NCBI RefSeq assembly: GCF_022581195.2
Contig: NC_061463.1
Coordinates: forward strand, 8,680,001 to 8,744,000
Origin: Helicoverpa zea
Taxonomy: Eukaryota; Arthropoda; Insecta; Lepidoptera; Noctuidae
Length of the DNA stretch: 64,000 bases
Direction of reading: 5' to 3'
Under the pieces are notes generated by a model. It worked only from the letters and a program-made list of their open reading frames with translations. It made no database searches and had not been told where the DNA came from. Below, piece after piece: positions 24,575-37,700 of the stretch. A program made the position numbers and the translations under genes. Positions within the stretch are counted from its first letter, which is position 1. Each line of letters begins with the position of its first letter.

Positions 24575-25263
24575 GTGCGCTTTATTCCAACTATTATTCA
24601 TTTATAACTTGTAATAAACTTTATGAATGACATTTTTGACTTCCTTACTCGAGTTTTGTAGGTTTTGTCCTCATTATTGTCGTGTTACATTTGTATGAGT
24701 AAGATGCGCCTTTGACGTTCGGGTATTACCGTTGTGTTAGGGAAAATATGAGGACTGTAGGTATGACTTAGGTAGGTTTCTTGTTTCTGACGTCTGCTCC
24801 CTGATTCTTACACAGATTCAAAAAAAAATTTTTTACAAATATATTATTGGTGATAAAAGTATTTTGGTTACAAGAATATAATATCTGAATTATAATATGT
24901 ATTTCAGCTAAAGATATGGTTTATGAAATGCAGTATTGCTGGAAATAAATATGATTTATATCAGTAACCAATAGTGAGCCGCCAACGAGCGTTAGTGTTG
25001 CGAACTACATAATAGTAAAAATAACAAGCGTGGGTTAACAGTTTAACACCGTGGTGTTACCGCTTCATTATTTTCAGAGACCTCGTTCATTTCCGCTTTC
25101 GATCTTACTGTTTATCGTTATTTTACTCTTAATGAAGGTAATTTAATTTTAAATTCGAAGCACTTATTTCAGTGCAACTAACATCAGGAGCCTGATGTAC
25201 ATCAGCATTGTACACATGCATCCAGATTGTTCGAAATAATTCAAGTTACATAAAAACCCCAGG

Positions 25264-25730
25264 TACAGCGGGCCCCAGTCACTGCCCTTTTGGGACATGA
25301 AAAAAAATACAATGTGCTTCATTGTTTTGACATATTGTGTCGGTCGGGTCGGGTGTTGCCTTGCATTCCACGCTAACCGAGCAAAGAAACAAATACCCGA
25401 TATCTACAACGTGATACAACTGAGTCATCTTTCGTCATTCGACGAGCGAGTTGTAGTGGAATTCTCATGGCCACCAGTTCGCGTGCACCGGTGTTCGAGC
25501 GCGGTCAAACTTATCGTCGCTCGCTCTATTATCGTCGCTATTTTCGGTCGAGAGCCGCTCGATTGATAAGCGCCAAACTACCCTAGTGCTTCGATCGCGC
25601 CGCACGTACCTCATCGCGCCGGAGGGAATCGTTACAGTTTCACGTTCACAATTCAAACATTATTCGTATTTGCGCCGTCCAATCGTGAATTTGAATTTGG
25701 GAATTATCCTTGCAAATAGACGTGTGTCTG
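25264..25730 (+). promoter_or_regulatory. Probable promoter / 5' UTR of the small membrane protein gene
   Basis: GC and CpG content rise (repeats of gtcgctcgctc and tcgatcgcgccgc), which in this AT-rich DNA usually marks a promoter or first exon. It leads directly into the ATG at 25731 without an apparent intron. No TATA box or initiator can be assigned with confidence. Confidence 0.35.
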
Positions 25731-28700
25731 ATGAGTGAGTTTTCGTTTCCGAAGGTGTTGTGGGAGCGCGAGTCGGGAGGCGCGGGCGCAATGGACAGCT
25801 GCTACAAGCTGTACACTTGGATCAACCACACGGTGCTGATGCTGCTCTTCCAGATATTCTGGAAAGTGAGCCAGCTGTCCGACTACTTGACCGGAAAGTG
25901 AGTACACCTACTTGTCTCTTATCCTTAGTGCTGGGAACATATCAGTGATTAACATTCTGAATCGATAAACATGTGCCAAGGGACGCTAGAAAGTTTTTAA
26001 GCCATCCAATAAGGTATTATGTAAACACCGAAAAATGTTTTGATAATCTAGTGCTAGGTAATGTAAATACTGACAGTGACTACATAACATTCTGTCGAAA
26101 CTAGCTGCTAACCGGATCTGGTACTGAGGATTTATTTCCTCTAGTTCTTTATCTGGCCTTCCAATTCATAGAAAATATTGATGTATTAGCGTATTAGTTG
26201 ATTAACAATTAATTTCATTTGAATGATAAGATTAACTAAGCTCCTTTAATATTTAGGTATGATTGCTTACAATGTAATTGAATGAACTCATTCAAACGAA
26301 GGCATACCTACTTGTAATTTATAATGTTATAGGTAGGTAGGTACCTATAATCGTAATTTACGTAGATAAACTTAATATATATATATAATATGTATATATA
26401 TAATATGTAGATAATTACGTAGATAAACATAATACACAACGCTGTCACCGAACATGTGGATGGCAGCTGATTCCTGCCCGATTTTAAATGTATTCTTTTT
26501 TTTCTCTTGGCAACTCTTATTTCTATCTTCATGATGCTCACTTCTTTTTTATAACCCTCTGGAGACAATAAATAAATCAGGGGATAATTTGAAATTTTGA
26601 AAATAGAAAAGCGTGTCTTCTAAAGAAAAAAAAACGTAGCATTTCTAATCAACTTCCGCGAAAAGTTAATTGAGTATGATGGCCAGTACTGATTGGCAGT
26701 CGATTACATATCGCGGTGCCAAAAGGAAGTATGCAGGTAGTCGTTTTGTAACACCGTGAAACCGTTAATCTTTACTATTATGTTCTCGAGTTTAACCCAT
26801 AAATCATAGTACTCCGTTCATTGCTACGATCAATTTTATGAGACCCTGATATTGTGGCCACCCCAATACATGTGGGTCTTTAATTTCTCAATGATACGCT
26901 TTATGGAATATGGGGGATCATTTTCTGTTGACAAATGCATAGTCTAACATAATCTATTCAACAAACTGTGGCTTTGAGCCAATTTCTTTTTTACGATTTC
27001 CTATTTTATTTTATCTGCTAATGTGCTTTTTCAAACTGTATCAATAACACACCGTAGCAACAATTTAGTCGTAATGTTTTGTGAAGGTTATGAACCCGGC
27101 TCCCGGTGCCAAGATTATCTTCAAACTGGTTGCGTGGTTCAACCTGAGAGATATAAGTTTGTTTTCATTATTGCTATCGTTATTTCCCCGTTTTAGCATA
27201 GTTTGTGTCATGTTCAAGGCTGGCAGAATTGCATAAGTTGAATTTAGCACTAGGACAATACTTTGTAGGAACCATAGGTAGATGCTTTCGTGGAAAAGTT
27301 CAATGTTTTTTGGATTTCATACCTAGTTTAATGTTATAAGTTATCGACATTATCTTCTATTTGTTAATGGCTTCCAAATTCATTAAAAATGGAGATATAA
27401 TATAATCCCATTTATTAATTAGGTACCTATTTATTAGTTAATACGGCGATATTCCTATGGAAACAATCGTTTAGTGTAATAATCATTAGGTAGTTTCTTT
27501 AATTTACCAGCGTACCTATATATTATTCGTTGAATGTTTTCTAATTAATTACGTGTATTGACTGTGTTTTGTCTTCCGTGTTGGGCGACGTTGTTTTAAA
27601 TACATATTTTTTCTTTTGTTGTTAAAATATTGTATGTCTTGTCTTTGTCGTCAATTGTTATTGGATGCTATTTAGAAGATAATAGAAGAAATATCAATTC
27701 AGTACGATATCTAATCTAGTGGGCTTATACATAACAGCCGGATATACCTAGGCACTCCAAGAAAAAATACAGTATCAATTTATTATTATTTCTTCGGAAT
27801 TTGTTGTGAACAGTTTTTTTTTTTTCAAAACATACCCAGTAAATATTCAGTATTTGAAGTCGTGGTGGCCTAGTGGGCAAAGAACCAACCTCTCAAGTAT
27901 GAGGGTGCGGGTTGAGGAGTCTGGGTTGAGGAGGTCAGATAGGCAGTCGCTTCTTGTAAAGCACTGGTACTCAGCTGAATCCGGTTAGACTGGAAGCCGA
28001 CCCCAACATAGTTGGGAAATAGGCTCGGAGGATGATGACCCAGTAAATATTCAACTCTGTGCACCTCTGTTACTTTTCATTATGCCTTGTGTGGATACAA
28101 AATTATTAAAATAATTGTGTGAGAGCCAAACGTAATATTTTTTTTTTAATTTCATCTCTTGCTTGAACTATTTCTTAGAAGCTTTCAGGTACCTATACTA
28201 GCCTATAATAAGAGAGAAGTGCTTATCAAAAACTGCGAAGCACTTCTTTAACTCAAATAAATAGTTACTTAAGTAATTGTCGTCATGTTTCTTTGTTAAT
28301 GAAGCCAATGAGCCATGACCGAAATAATAAATAGCCACGTAAATTAGATAAGAAACTGTCGCATTCATTAGTTTGATGTTAAAATTAATCCGCTACGGAA
28401 TTATTGAGAAAACCCGGGTAAGTCAGACTCGCGTACAAAGGGTTCAATTCCAATGTTGTAGGTATATGGAAGCCCAATCATTTTCGTAGGTACTTTATCA
28501 ATCGCCCGATCAAACTATCGGCCAACTAAAAAATCTGCAGTATACTCTCAATGTTACGTATTTTTCCGGCTCAGTATTAAATTAATTATTAGTTAGAGAA
28601 TGGTATCGAATTCTAGCATAACCTATTGGCATTTAATCTCAATATAACGCAGATATTTGCACTTTCGTAATGATGTGAATGGTAACATAAAGAGCACATT

Positions 28701-31700
28701 GGTTGCAACGTGACTCGCAGTGTGCACTGAATAATAAACAGTTACAGCTCAAATTTTCCCATGGGTAAACATTTGAGGCTGAACTCTCGAAGGTGATGAA
28801 ATTGCTAACAATGCCGGTTTTAGGGTTCCGTGCCCGAAGGATAAAACAAAGTCTTAGAACTGGGTACTTACCATGTTATTAAGACTTCGCTGTCCGTCAG
28901 TCCATCTGTCCGAATGTCATCAGGCTATATCTCAAGAGCCGTGACAGATAGACAGTTGTAATTTTTACAGAATGTGTAACAAGAACGCTGAAAATCAGAA
29001 TAAATTAGTACCGAATATTAGTACGCACCTAACAAGAATCGGGTATGTTGCCGGTTTCAGACCAATTAAAAACTTTGATTGATTTCACGATTTTCTATAA
29101 AAAAAGAAGCAGCCGGCTGACAATTTGCAGTGTGCAAAACATTATAAAAAAAAAACTTTTTTTTCTTTCAATGCGAATCGTCTTGAATGTCGACGAAGGA
29201 GCAAACACAGAATGTATTTTTAAAGACACGTCACTATTAGGTAGTTCTTATTTTAAAATGGCCTGTGTGCCTATCTGTGGTCTGTGGAACGTGATAGGCG
29301 GGTTAGTGTTTTTTTTTTAATTCAAAAGAGGATTTAATCATATGTCTATCTATGTTCTATTTGCGCAGATACATGAATATTAATTTAGACGAACACTTTA
29401 TATTCAGGTAAGTAAATAAAATTATATTAATATGTACGTTGGTAGGCTACATAAACAGTGTTTATTCGTTATTTCTACCCTTTCATAATTGGTTTAATAA
29501 TGAATACCTACCTTTTTGTATTATAAATACACGATTATGGCCGACCAATTATCCTCGACACAGATAATGAAGTAATCGAACAGAAATAACGAATAAAAAC
29601 ACAATGATAATGCGATGTTATCATTCATACTTTAATCAGAATTACAATTTCTTTTAGCTGATAAATTGAAAACGTCATCTTTAGGTTAATCCCTTAAGTA
29701 ATATTCAACCTTCATTTTAATTCAGTTTTGTGTTCCCAGAGCCACTATTTACTTAGAAAAACTATAAACTATTATTATTTATTTTAGCAAATAAAACTGT
29801 CCATAATAAATTAAAATATATTAGCTAGTAACACATTTGCACAAATTGATTAACAATCCTGCAGATTTAAATTTCGAACTGTCTCACTGGCCATCTCTAT
29901 TTTATTCTTCACTGCGCATAAGGTACCACAGACAATAGACCAGGGTACAGTTTACTATTTACATCAGGTGCACCAGTGACGTCACAATGACCTTAGCGTT
30001 ATGTCGCAAGGAAGCGTGCACATCATGACATTACACCGTAATTGCACCGTATTTGTGTTGCCAGTTTCGCTTTCTACTAACTGCAGGGACGTACGGTCTG
30101 TTATGCAGGCGTAACTGCATAAAACTATGACGTAGGGGACCGTTAGTGTACCTGCATACCACACACTTAACAGTCTGCCGAAAGTTGATACGATGGCTGT
30201 ATTTTTTTTTATTTATCTTGGTTCCTATCAATGTTTTCAGTCGGTCTGATAATGGCTCAATCTGATCTTTGTACTATGTGTAATGCCATTATTACCATTC
30301 ATCCTCTTACTGATTCATTAGACCAAACAAATTATCAGCCGAATAAAAGTTTTTAGTTTACACTAAGTCTGCTATAATGGGTTGCACTTAGTTCCTCGAT
30401 CGCCTTTTGTTTTTGATTGACAACGGTAGGCTTACTTAGGAGTAAAGTAGTCCGGATTAGTTTATAAATGTAAATAGCCTGTCACTCCTTGTATTGAGTT
30501 ATGGTAGATTAATTTGTTTATAGCAATGCATCTTTAAGTCATATGTTATGATAGCTTTATGGTAGCAGATTTCAGTATGACTGTAAAAAGAGCTATAAGT
30601 CTTCTGTCGTCTGTAACTGCCCGATTTCTCTAGGTATTCAAACTGTAACATTGAATGAACCTTTTGTAAGCTATCTAGAATAAACAATATTGGTTGTGTC
30701 GTTGTTTATCTGATTGCTTATCAGATATGTAATGTATAACGATTGTTACAGGTTGATTATTATTGATAAACCTCGTATGATAAGCCTCGTGCACTAAACT
30801 TGAACTTAGTTCAAACTGAAGTAAGTGTACGTAGGAACCTACATCTATATGTGACATTGTATAAGCACTTGCAAATAATATATGTATCAAAAACCGATAA
30901 ATAGAAGTAGGTACCCAGTTTTAATGGCCTCGTCAAATACATTGAACATCTGTGCAGTCTAGACGCCGATTCAGTCAATTCTAATAATAGACAAATAATT
31001 TAGGTATATCTATTGCGCAAAGCAATTCCCAGCTGTCTTTAGAAACTATTCACGATTTTAGTTTAAAACACAAAAATCCTTGATGCTGTTGAATACAAAA
31101 CACGCGTCCTTACATGCATCTATGTCAGCGAAATTCGTGACCAATTACAAATGCATCTATACCATCATATATTCATATAAAAAACCTATAAATTGAGCAG
31201 TTTGTCCATTACCGAGGTTGCATGAAAATGTATGACGCCATTCGATGAATTAGATATCTAGCGCGTGTAAGCCAGTGCCAAAAAACGCACGAGCGGTCAA
31301 AGTACACAGTTCGATAGACCATAGAGGTTTTATACGTTTTTATATCAATTCGTAAGCGCGAAGAAAGTGGACTAATATTAGAAGGTTGGCAGTACTGTCA
31401 GGTATGTTGGCATGATAATCGCGGACAGTTCCATTACCTACGTAGGGATTATCTAGGAATTCAAGAATATTGAATGGTAACGACACAAGTGTCTATAGGT
31501 ATCTATGGGTCTAGGCGGGAAGAAATAGCAAGCGTGTCGGAGTTTGAATTTGGAACTATGGAAAATAAATCAGTAGAAAGGACTATCCCTAATAGCTAAA
31601 ACATAATACATATTTGAACACTGTTTAATTTCATAAGTGTTGACGTTGATATAAGTATTGAAAAGGACCTTATTTCAACCTTTGAGCATCGAATGCACTG

Positions 31701-34700
31701 AGTCATCGCTATCTCGCCTTATTCAGACGAACAGTGATTCAAGCCTGCAACGTAAAAACATAAGCCATTAATGGAACCTGATTTGTGACTAAAAATAAAC
31801 TCTTTGATTAACACACATTTCTGAGTAGACGTTCATTTATAAATGATAATAACAATATAGGTACACGCTCGTTAAATCAATTAAGTACCTACTTTAGTCA
31901 TGTTAAAAACAATGACGATAATAAAAATATTAGTTAATGAATATTGAATCATTACTTTAGGTGTATTAACGATAAGTCATTTCTGCACCTATACCTAATT
32001 CATAATCTATGTCTTAGATTATGAACAGGTAGGTAATTCATAATCTAATTCATAATACCTATAGGTACCTACTGCAAAAAAATATTAAAAGAATATTATA
32101 TTATATTTATATTGTAAACAGATAGGAACCCACATTCATTATAAACTTTAAACGCGATTGTAATCGTAATAAGCAGAGTTCATTGACACTAGTCCCTGTA
32201 AATCTAATAACGATAATAAGATAGCAAACAAGAGGGATCACTATAGCATGATGTATATTGACGTAATCCTACTATGTTGATCATAACAATTTGTTTGTTC
32301 ACGTAATCGTTTTAAATAACAAAACGACCAACATTTATCTATTAATATTTGACCTTTCCACAGACAAGATTATTTCTTCTTATTTTCTAGTTTCTGGACG
32401 CACAAATGCCAGTAATACAAAGACTATCTAAATGTCAAGATGTTTTTTGTTCAAATCTGCACAATTATTTGCATTTGACATTACCTAAGATCTCAACGGT
32501 CAAGTCTAGTTAGATATTTATCGATGTGTAACTGAATAATACAAGCATACAAAAGTTACGAATGGATATAAAAGATATGAGGTTCTAGCCTGCGTATTTT
32601 CCCCGTACGACATTGTACATAATAATAAGGCTGTAGAAGTCTAGCCCAAGGGGTTTGACTAGAATATTGATGCTAATTTGAGACGAGTAGCAAATGATGC
32701 TTAGCATAATTGGTAGCATGTTAGTCGAGAAAGAATGTATGCTATTGTTGATACATTGAATAACAGACAACGGAGTTATGACTCGAACAAAATTTTTCAA
32801 ATTTTTAAGATGGTGGGCTATTCTCTATATCTTAAACTTTTCAACTAATATATGCAGTAGATACATATTATATGTACATCTATCTACTGACTTATTAAAA
32901 AATTCTAGCTATATAGATGCTGAGCTCAATCAGTAATGTATTTTCTATGAAGACATATCGTTGTCTCTAAACCGCGGTCTATTTCTATCGAATATCAATC
33001 AAAGAATCGTTTGGTCAATTTGGCACATCACTGCGGGCTTTGTTTTCGACAATTTACATTTATTTATACAACCGAGTGGATCTGCGAATAAGATTCACGT
33101 CATCTTGCGAATATCTGGTTTATAATGAGCGTCGAAGTTGTGTTTGTGGCGGGAAATATGGCGAGTGTGATAATCTTTTAATGGTGGCCTCAACGTCTTA
33201 TATTTACATACTGGTCTGTTGTTCAAAGTTTTGTGTCGATTCAGTGTGTTGGCTATTCAATAAACTGGATAAACAAGCTATTAAAACTTGCTTATAGACA
33301 TAACACTGATTATCATCGTTACTTAGTATAATTTAATTAGTAGATTATAATTACGTAGGTATTTTCTCGGAATAGACACTTCCTTATTGTATTGCAATAA
33401 TTTTTCATGAACTCCTAGTATTATTTATTCAAGAATTTGTTAGAAATTATTTTTATTTTTCAATAAAGAACGACACAAAATGTCTGTCTCTTTTCTCATA
33501 ACGGAAAAAACTGTTTACTCTGGTGATACGCGAAATCACATTGAATGTTATTAGCGCTTTTGTAAGTTTTCAATGACCTAAAATCCAAAGAATACATTAG
33601 TGTGCATTTTTCATGAGTTTAATATAGTTGGAAAACGGAGCACTCGACAGGTATTAATTTTTCAAGTGAAAATAAATAAAGTGTCGACACTCCCTATTGG
33701 TTCAAATTAGGTTAATGTTTGTAAGGTAAACTTTTAGTGGGTTATTTTTAGAATAGCCCTAATTTCAGTAAATATAGCATGTCTTATGTGAGTCAACCAT
33801 GGAGTCAACCTAAAAAAGTTGTTTTTGGTTCTACAGGTTATTAGATAGCATCAAATTAGCTTTTCAACTTGTAAACGCTTTTTTTCGTAGAAACCTAATT
33901 TCTGATATCAGTAAATTAGAGATCTCATCTACAATTGTACTACATTAACTAATCTACCAATAACTACCAACCTGCTATAAAACTGTACCTAATTAGGGCT
34001 CTCATAGGCTCACAGATATAGGTACCTACATAGCCCTGTTCTATCTATTGATTATCCAAAATAGTGATAAATATAGTAGGTAACCTACCTGTTTATATCT
34101 ACATAATTTGATTGGCACCATTGCCTTCTTGCAATTTTCATTCAAGTATAATTATCGGCAAGGATATTGAGCCCTGACCTTCACCTGCTCAGAAGTGATT
34201 TATTGGTTTATTGCCATAAGTGTACAGTTCGCAAAGCGATCCCCACTCTTCCGCCGAGAGCTCATTATCCGTGCCGATAACTATAGGCACCTAAGTAAAT
34301 AGGGTTGTTTCCTAGTATTCAGTCAATTAAAAATAGGTATATGCACCGAAAGTTCACAGAACTAGAAACACGATAAGCTATATTATATTAATAATAATTG
34401 ACCACATAATTTTAAAATAATTTATGAAATTTGAATTTATCGTCTATTACGTCACGCCCTTGAAAACGGCGAATCGAGTCCGATGTCGTCACTTTACATT
34501 GACAATGACAAGTATTAGACAGTGACAGTATATGACAGGAATAACCTGAGAATGGTTGTGTTGTTTTCTTCAGTTTTTATTTGTATTTGAGCGAAAGAAA
34601 CTTAGAAAAGAATTATGGAGAAAGGATTTATTGAAGCTGATAGTTTTATTGTCGCTCAATTCTTTGCTAATAACCAAGATGACACAAATATAACCTCAAT

Positions 34701-37700
34701 AATAAACACAAACTTTACGTTCCTTTGCACAGTTTTATTTTACCGCGTACACAACTCAAAACATTACAGGTATTTTCTTTTGTGCCCAATGTTTAAAAAT
34801 AATTTAAATGTTTAAAATATTTGTTTTTGTATCTATATTATAAGAATACATTATTAAAAATCAATGAGTTCTTTCTAATTAGTTTCTTCTCTTTAGATGT
34901 GCAAAGTGTAAAGGAACACATGGTATACTCTGACGTCACAGTCACGTGATCGAGCGTTTTCTGGGCAATGTTTTAAGAAAAATAGAAAAAAATCGAGTAC
35001 ATAAAAAGTAAAGAGAATTAAGACGCAAAATTATAGGAGGGGTGATCTTTAAACTATTTAGAAGCTATTTAAATAGATTTTCGAAAATTGGAAACAACCC
35101 TATTGTATGGTACTGCAAATCCATTTATGTAGTTATGATTCATTAATTTTCATTGAATATTTACCTCAATTGAATGTATCATGTCTTAACAGGTATCCGG
35201 CGATAAGCAATTATATAAAAAGTATATAAGTAATGATTCGAAGTAATAGGCATGATGACAAATTTTTAAATTCCTTTGTATGATGTAGGTATACGTCTAT
35301 TTTATATGAAAAATTATTAATTTTAAGAAAATGCGAAGTTTTTTTATCAAATAATTGCATTTTTCTCTGTCCACTTTGAATCCGGCGCGAAAACGCTTGT
35401 CAGTGTCATGTCGTCACTTGTGACGTCACGACTGAAATTACAAGACGCAAGTAAACAACGCTCGTGCAATAATTAAGTTTTTTGTGTTATTAAATATGAA
35501 TTCGAAAGGGCATAGGTGTTGTGGGGTCCCCCAGTGTAAGAACACATCCAAAACAACTCCTGATAAGTTATTTGTGTACGTTCCTCACAATAAAAAAATA
35601 CGAAACAAGTGGCTTAAACTTGCAAGGCGAGATTCAAAAGCAATATTGCCCAGGGTACAACTTTATTTTTGTGAAGATCACTTTGATGTAAGTTATTACA
35701 TAGTTCTCTAGATTCTAGCATAGTTTATAATGTAAATAACTATTTCGAGGTTAGGTTTCATCTCTCATTGTTTTTTAATTAAACTAGTATACTTACATGG
35801 AAGTTTTAACATTTCTAAATTCAGCTGAACAAAAATCTTTATTTGATGCCAAAGTTTTTGGCATCAAATAAAGATTTTATCCCAGCATTATGATATCAAT
35901 TCTAGGCAAATTAGCGCTGTTTGCCTTGATAAATCCGGGCTCCATAACTCGTGTTATAAACAATTAATTAATTAAAAACAAAGATCGCAGTGGAAGTTCA
36001 CAATAACGAAATATGACGTTCGCGCGCTTTCGCGCGAGTTGTTTTGAGAAATGACGTCACGAGCTCTGATTGGTGTTCAAGATATCATGGCGGATTGCCT
36101 TATTTCGTAATTTTATTTTATAAAAATACATATTAATCACATTATTAATAAAGAAAACAATGCGCGTTTTATATTCCAAGCTTCAAGTTTAATTTAATAA
36201 ATATATTATTTTAATGATTTTTGATTACTGTCATCATGCCTATTACACGTTCCAAATAATAATAAGAACACAACTTTATCTTAAAAAAAACAAATGACGC
36301 GTGACGATTGCATAAATTCTACGTAACATAGATTAAATTAATCTTTTCTGATACAGAAAGTCCTGATGTAAAATTACCTAAGTAGGTATGCTGCCCACAT
36401 ATCAATGAACGTGGTACCTATTTAAATACTTGTTATCAATTTAGGTGCTAAAGTTATTCGTTATTTGTTGGTTTCTATAGGACCTTATCATTTTACACGC
36501 CTCTACCTGTTGGTAGGTAGACTACCCACGCATGTCTATCCTAAGCACACGTTTGCTTTAGAAGAGCAATGAATACAGGTTCCTGAAACCTGCTAGTCAT
36601 AAAGGCGCGCATTCATAGACTTATTTTATTCTCTTTGAATTTATTTAGTAGGTTTAAGGAATAGAGGTTATTGAATATCAATTTAGCAGATCAGGAAGTT
36701 AACTAGGTATATAGTAGCTCTCTACTTATTAGTTACCTACACTTAGTGAAATTATCAATGTGGTCCAGTAATAGGAGTTACTTTGTATCGAGATTACTGA
36801 AAATATGCAGTTTGTATGATGTTATTAAAAACATGGAATGTAAAGAATCTATTCCGGTGTTTATTTTCTTATCTAGAGTACAAAGGAAAACAGATGTTCC
36901 GAGCTGCAGAACATTGGTAAAGAAAAATATTTCAATTTATTATTTTACTCCTAACATAGGATGACGTCATCTAATGCAATGGTGGTTGAATGATCGAGTT
37001 TAAGGCACTGGTTTTAAACATGCGCCTACGCAGATTAATTTCATGTATAAGTCGTATATGCAGCCCACGTGGTTTGGTGCACTTTTAGGCACGCAAACTT
37101 CAACCCTACGCTCATATAAATAGTGTTGAAAAGCCATAAAAACCTGTTAAGAGGAAATTCCCTGGTGGCCAGCTGCATCTGAATGTACTGAGTAATGAGA
37201 TAGGTATATTGATTATATATCAATATACCTATCTCCATAAAATGATTGTATCCATAGGTACCTAATATTTATTTATTTATTTACACCACTATCTACCATT
37301 AAGTACAGGTGTATCTTAACCTAATGCGATAGACGGGACACAATACTACAAAATAATAACTGAAAACATAGATAACGCCAATGCACAACAACATCAAAAC
37401 ATAAAATTAAACAGGAAAATAGAACATAGAATAAAAAATTATAAAGGCTTTCAAATTAAACATAAAAACAGACAAATAGTAGTAATAATAAATACAACAC
37501 AATATTAATTATTATAACACAAAAGATGCAATAGTTCTCTTGCGAATTCACCAAAGTTACACGTCAAAACGTCTATCCTTGTATGGAGCACGTTTATGTT
37601 GACTATCGCTCTGGTAATAGGCGACTTGGCCATAAGGTTAGCCCTGGCCGGTGGTGTGACCAGAAGTGGTGGATATGAAATACCCCGTTCTACCTAATGT

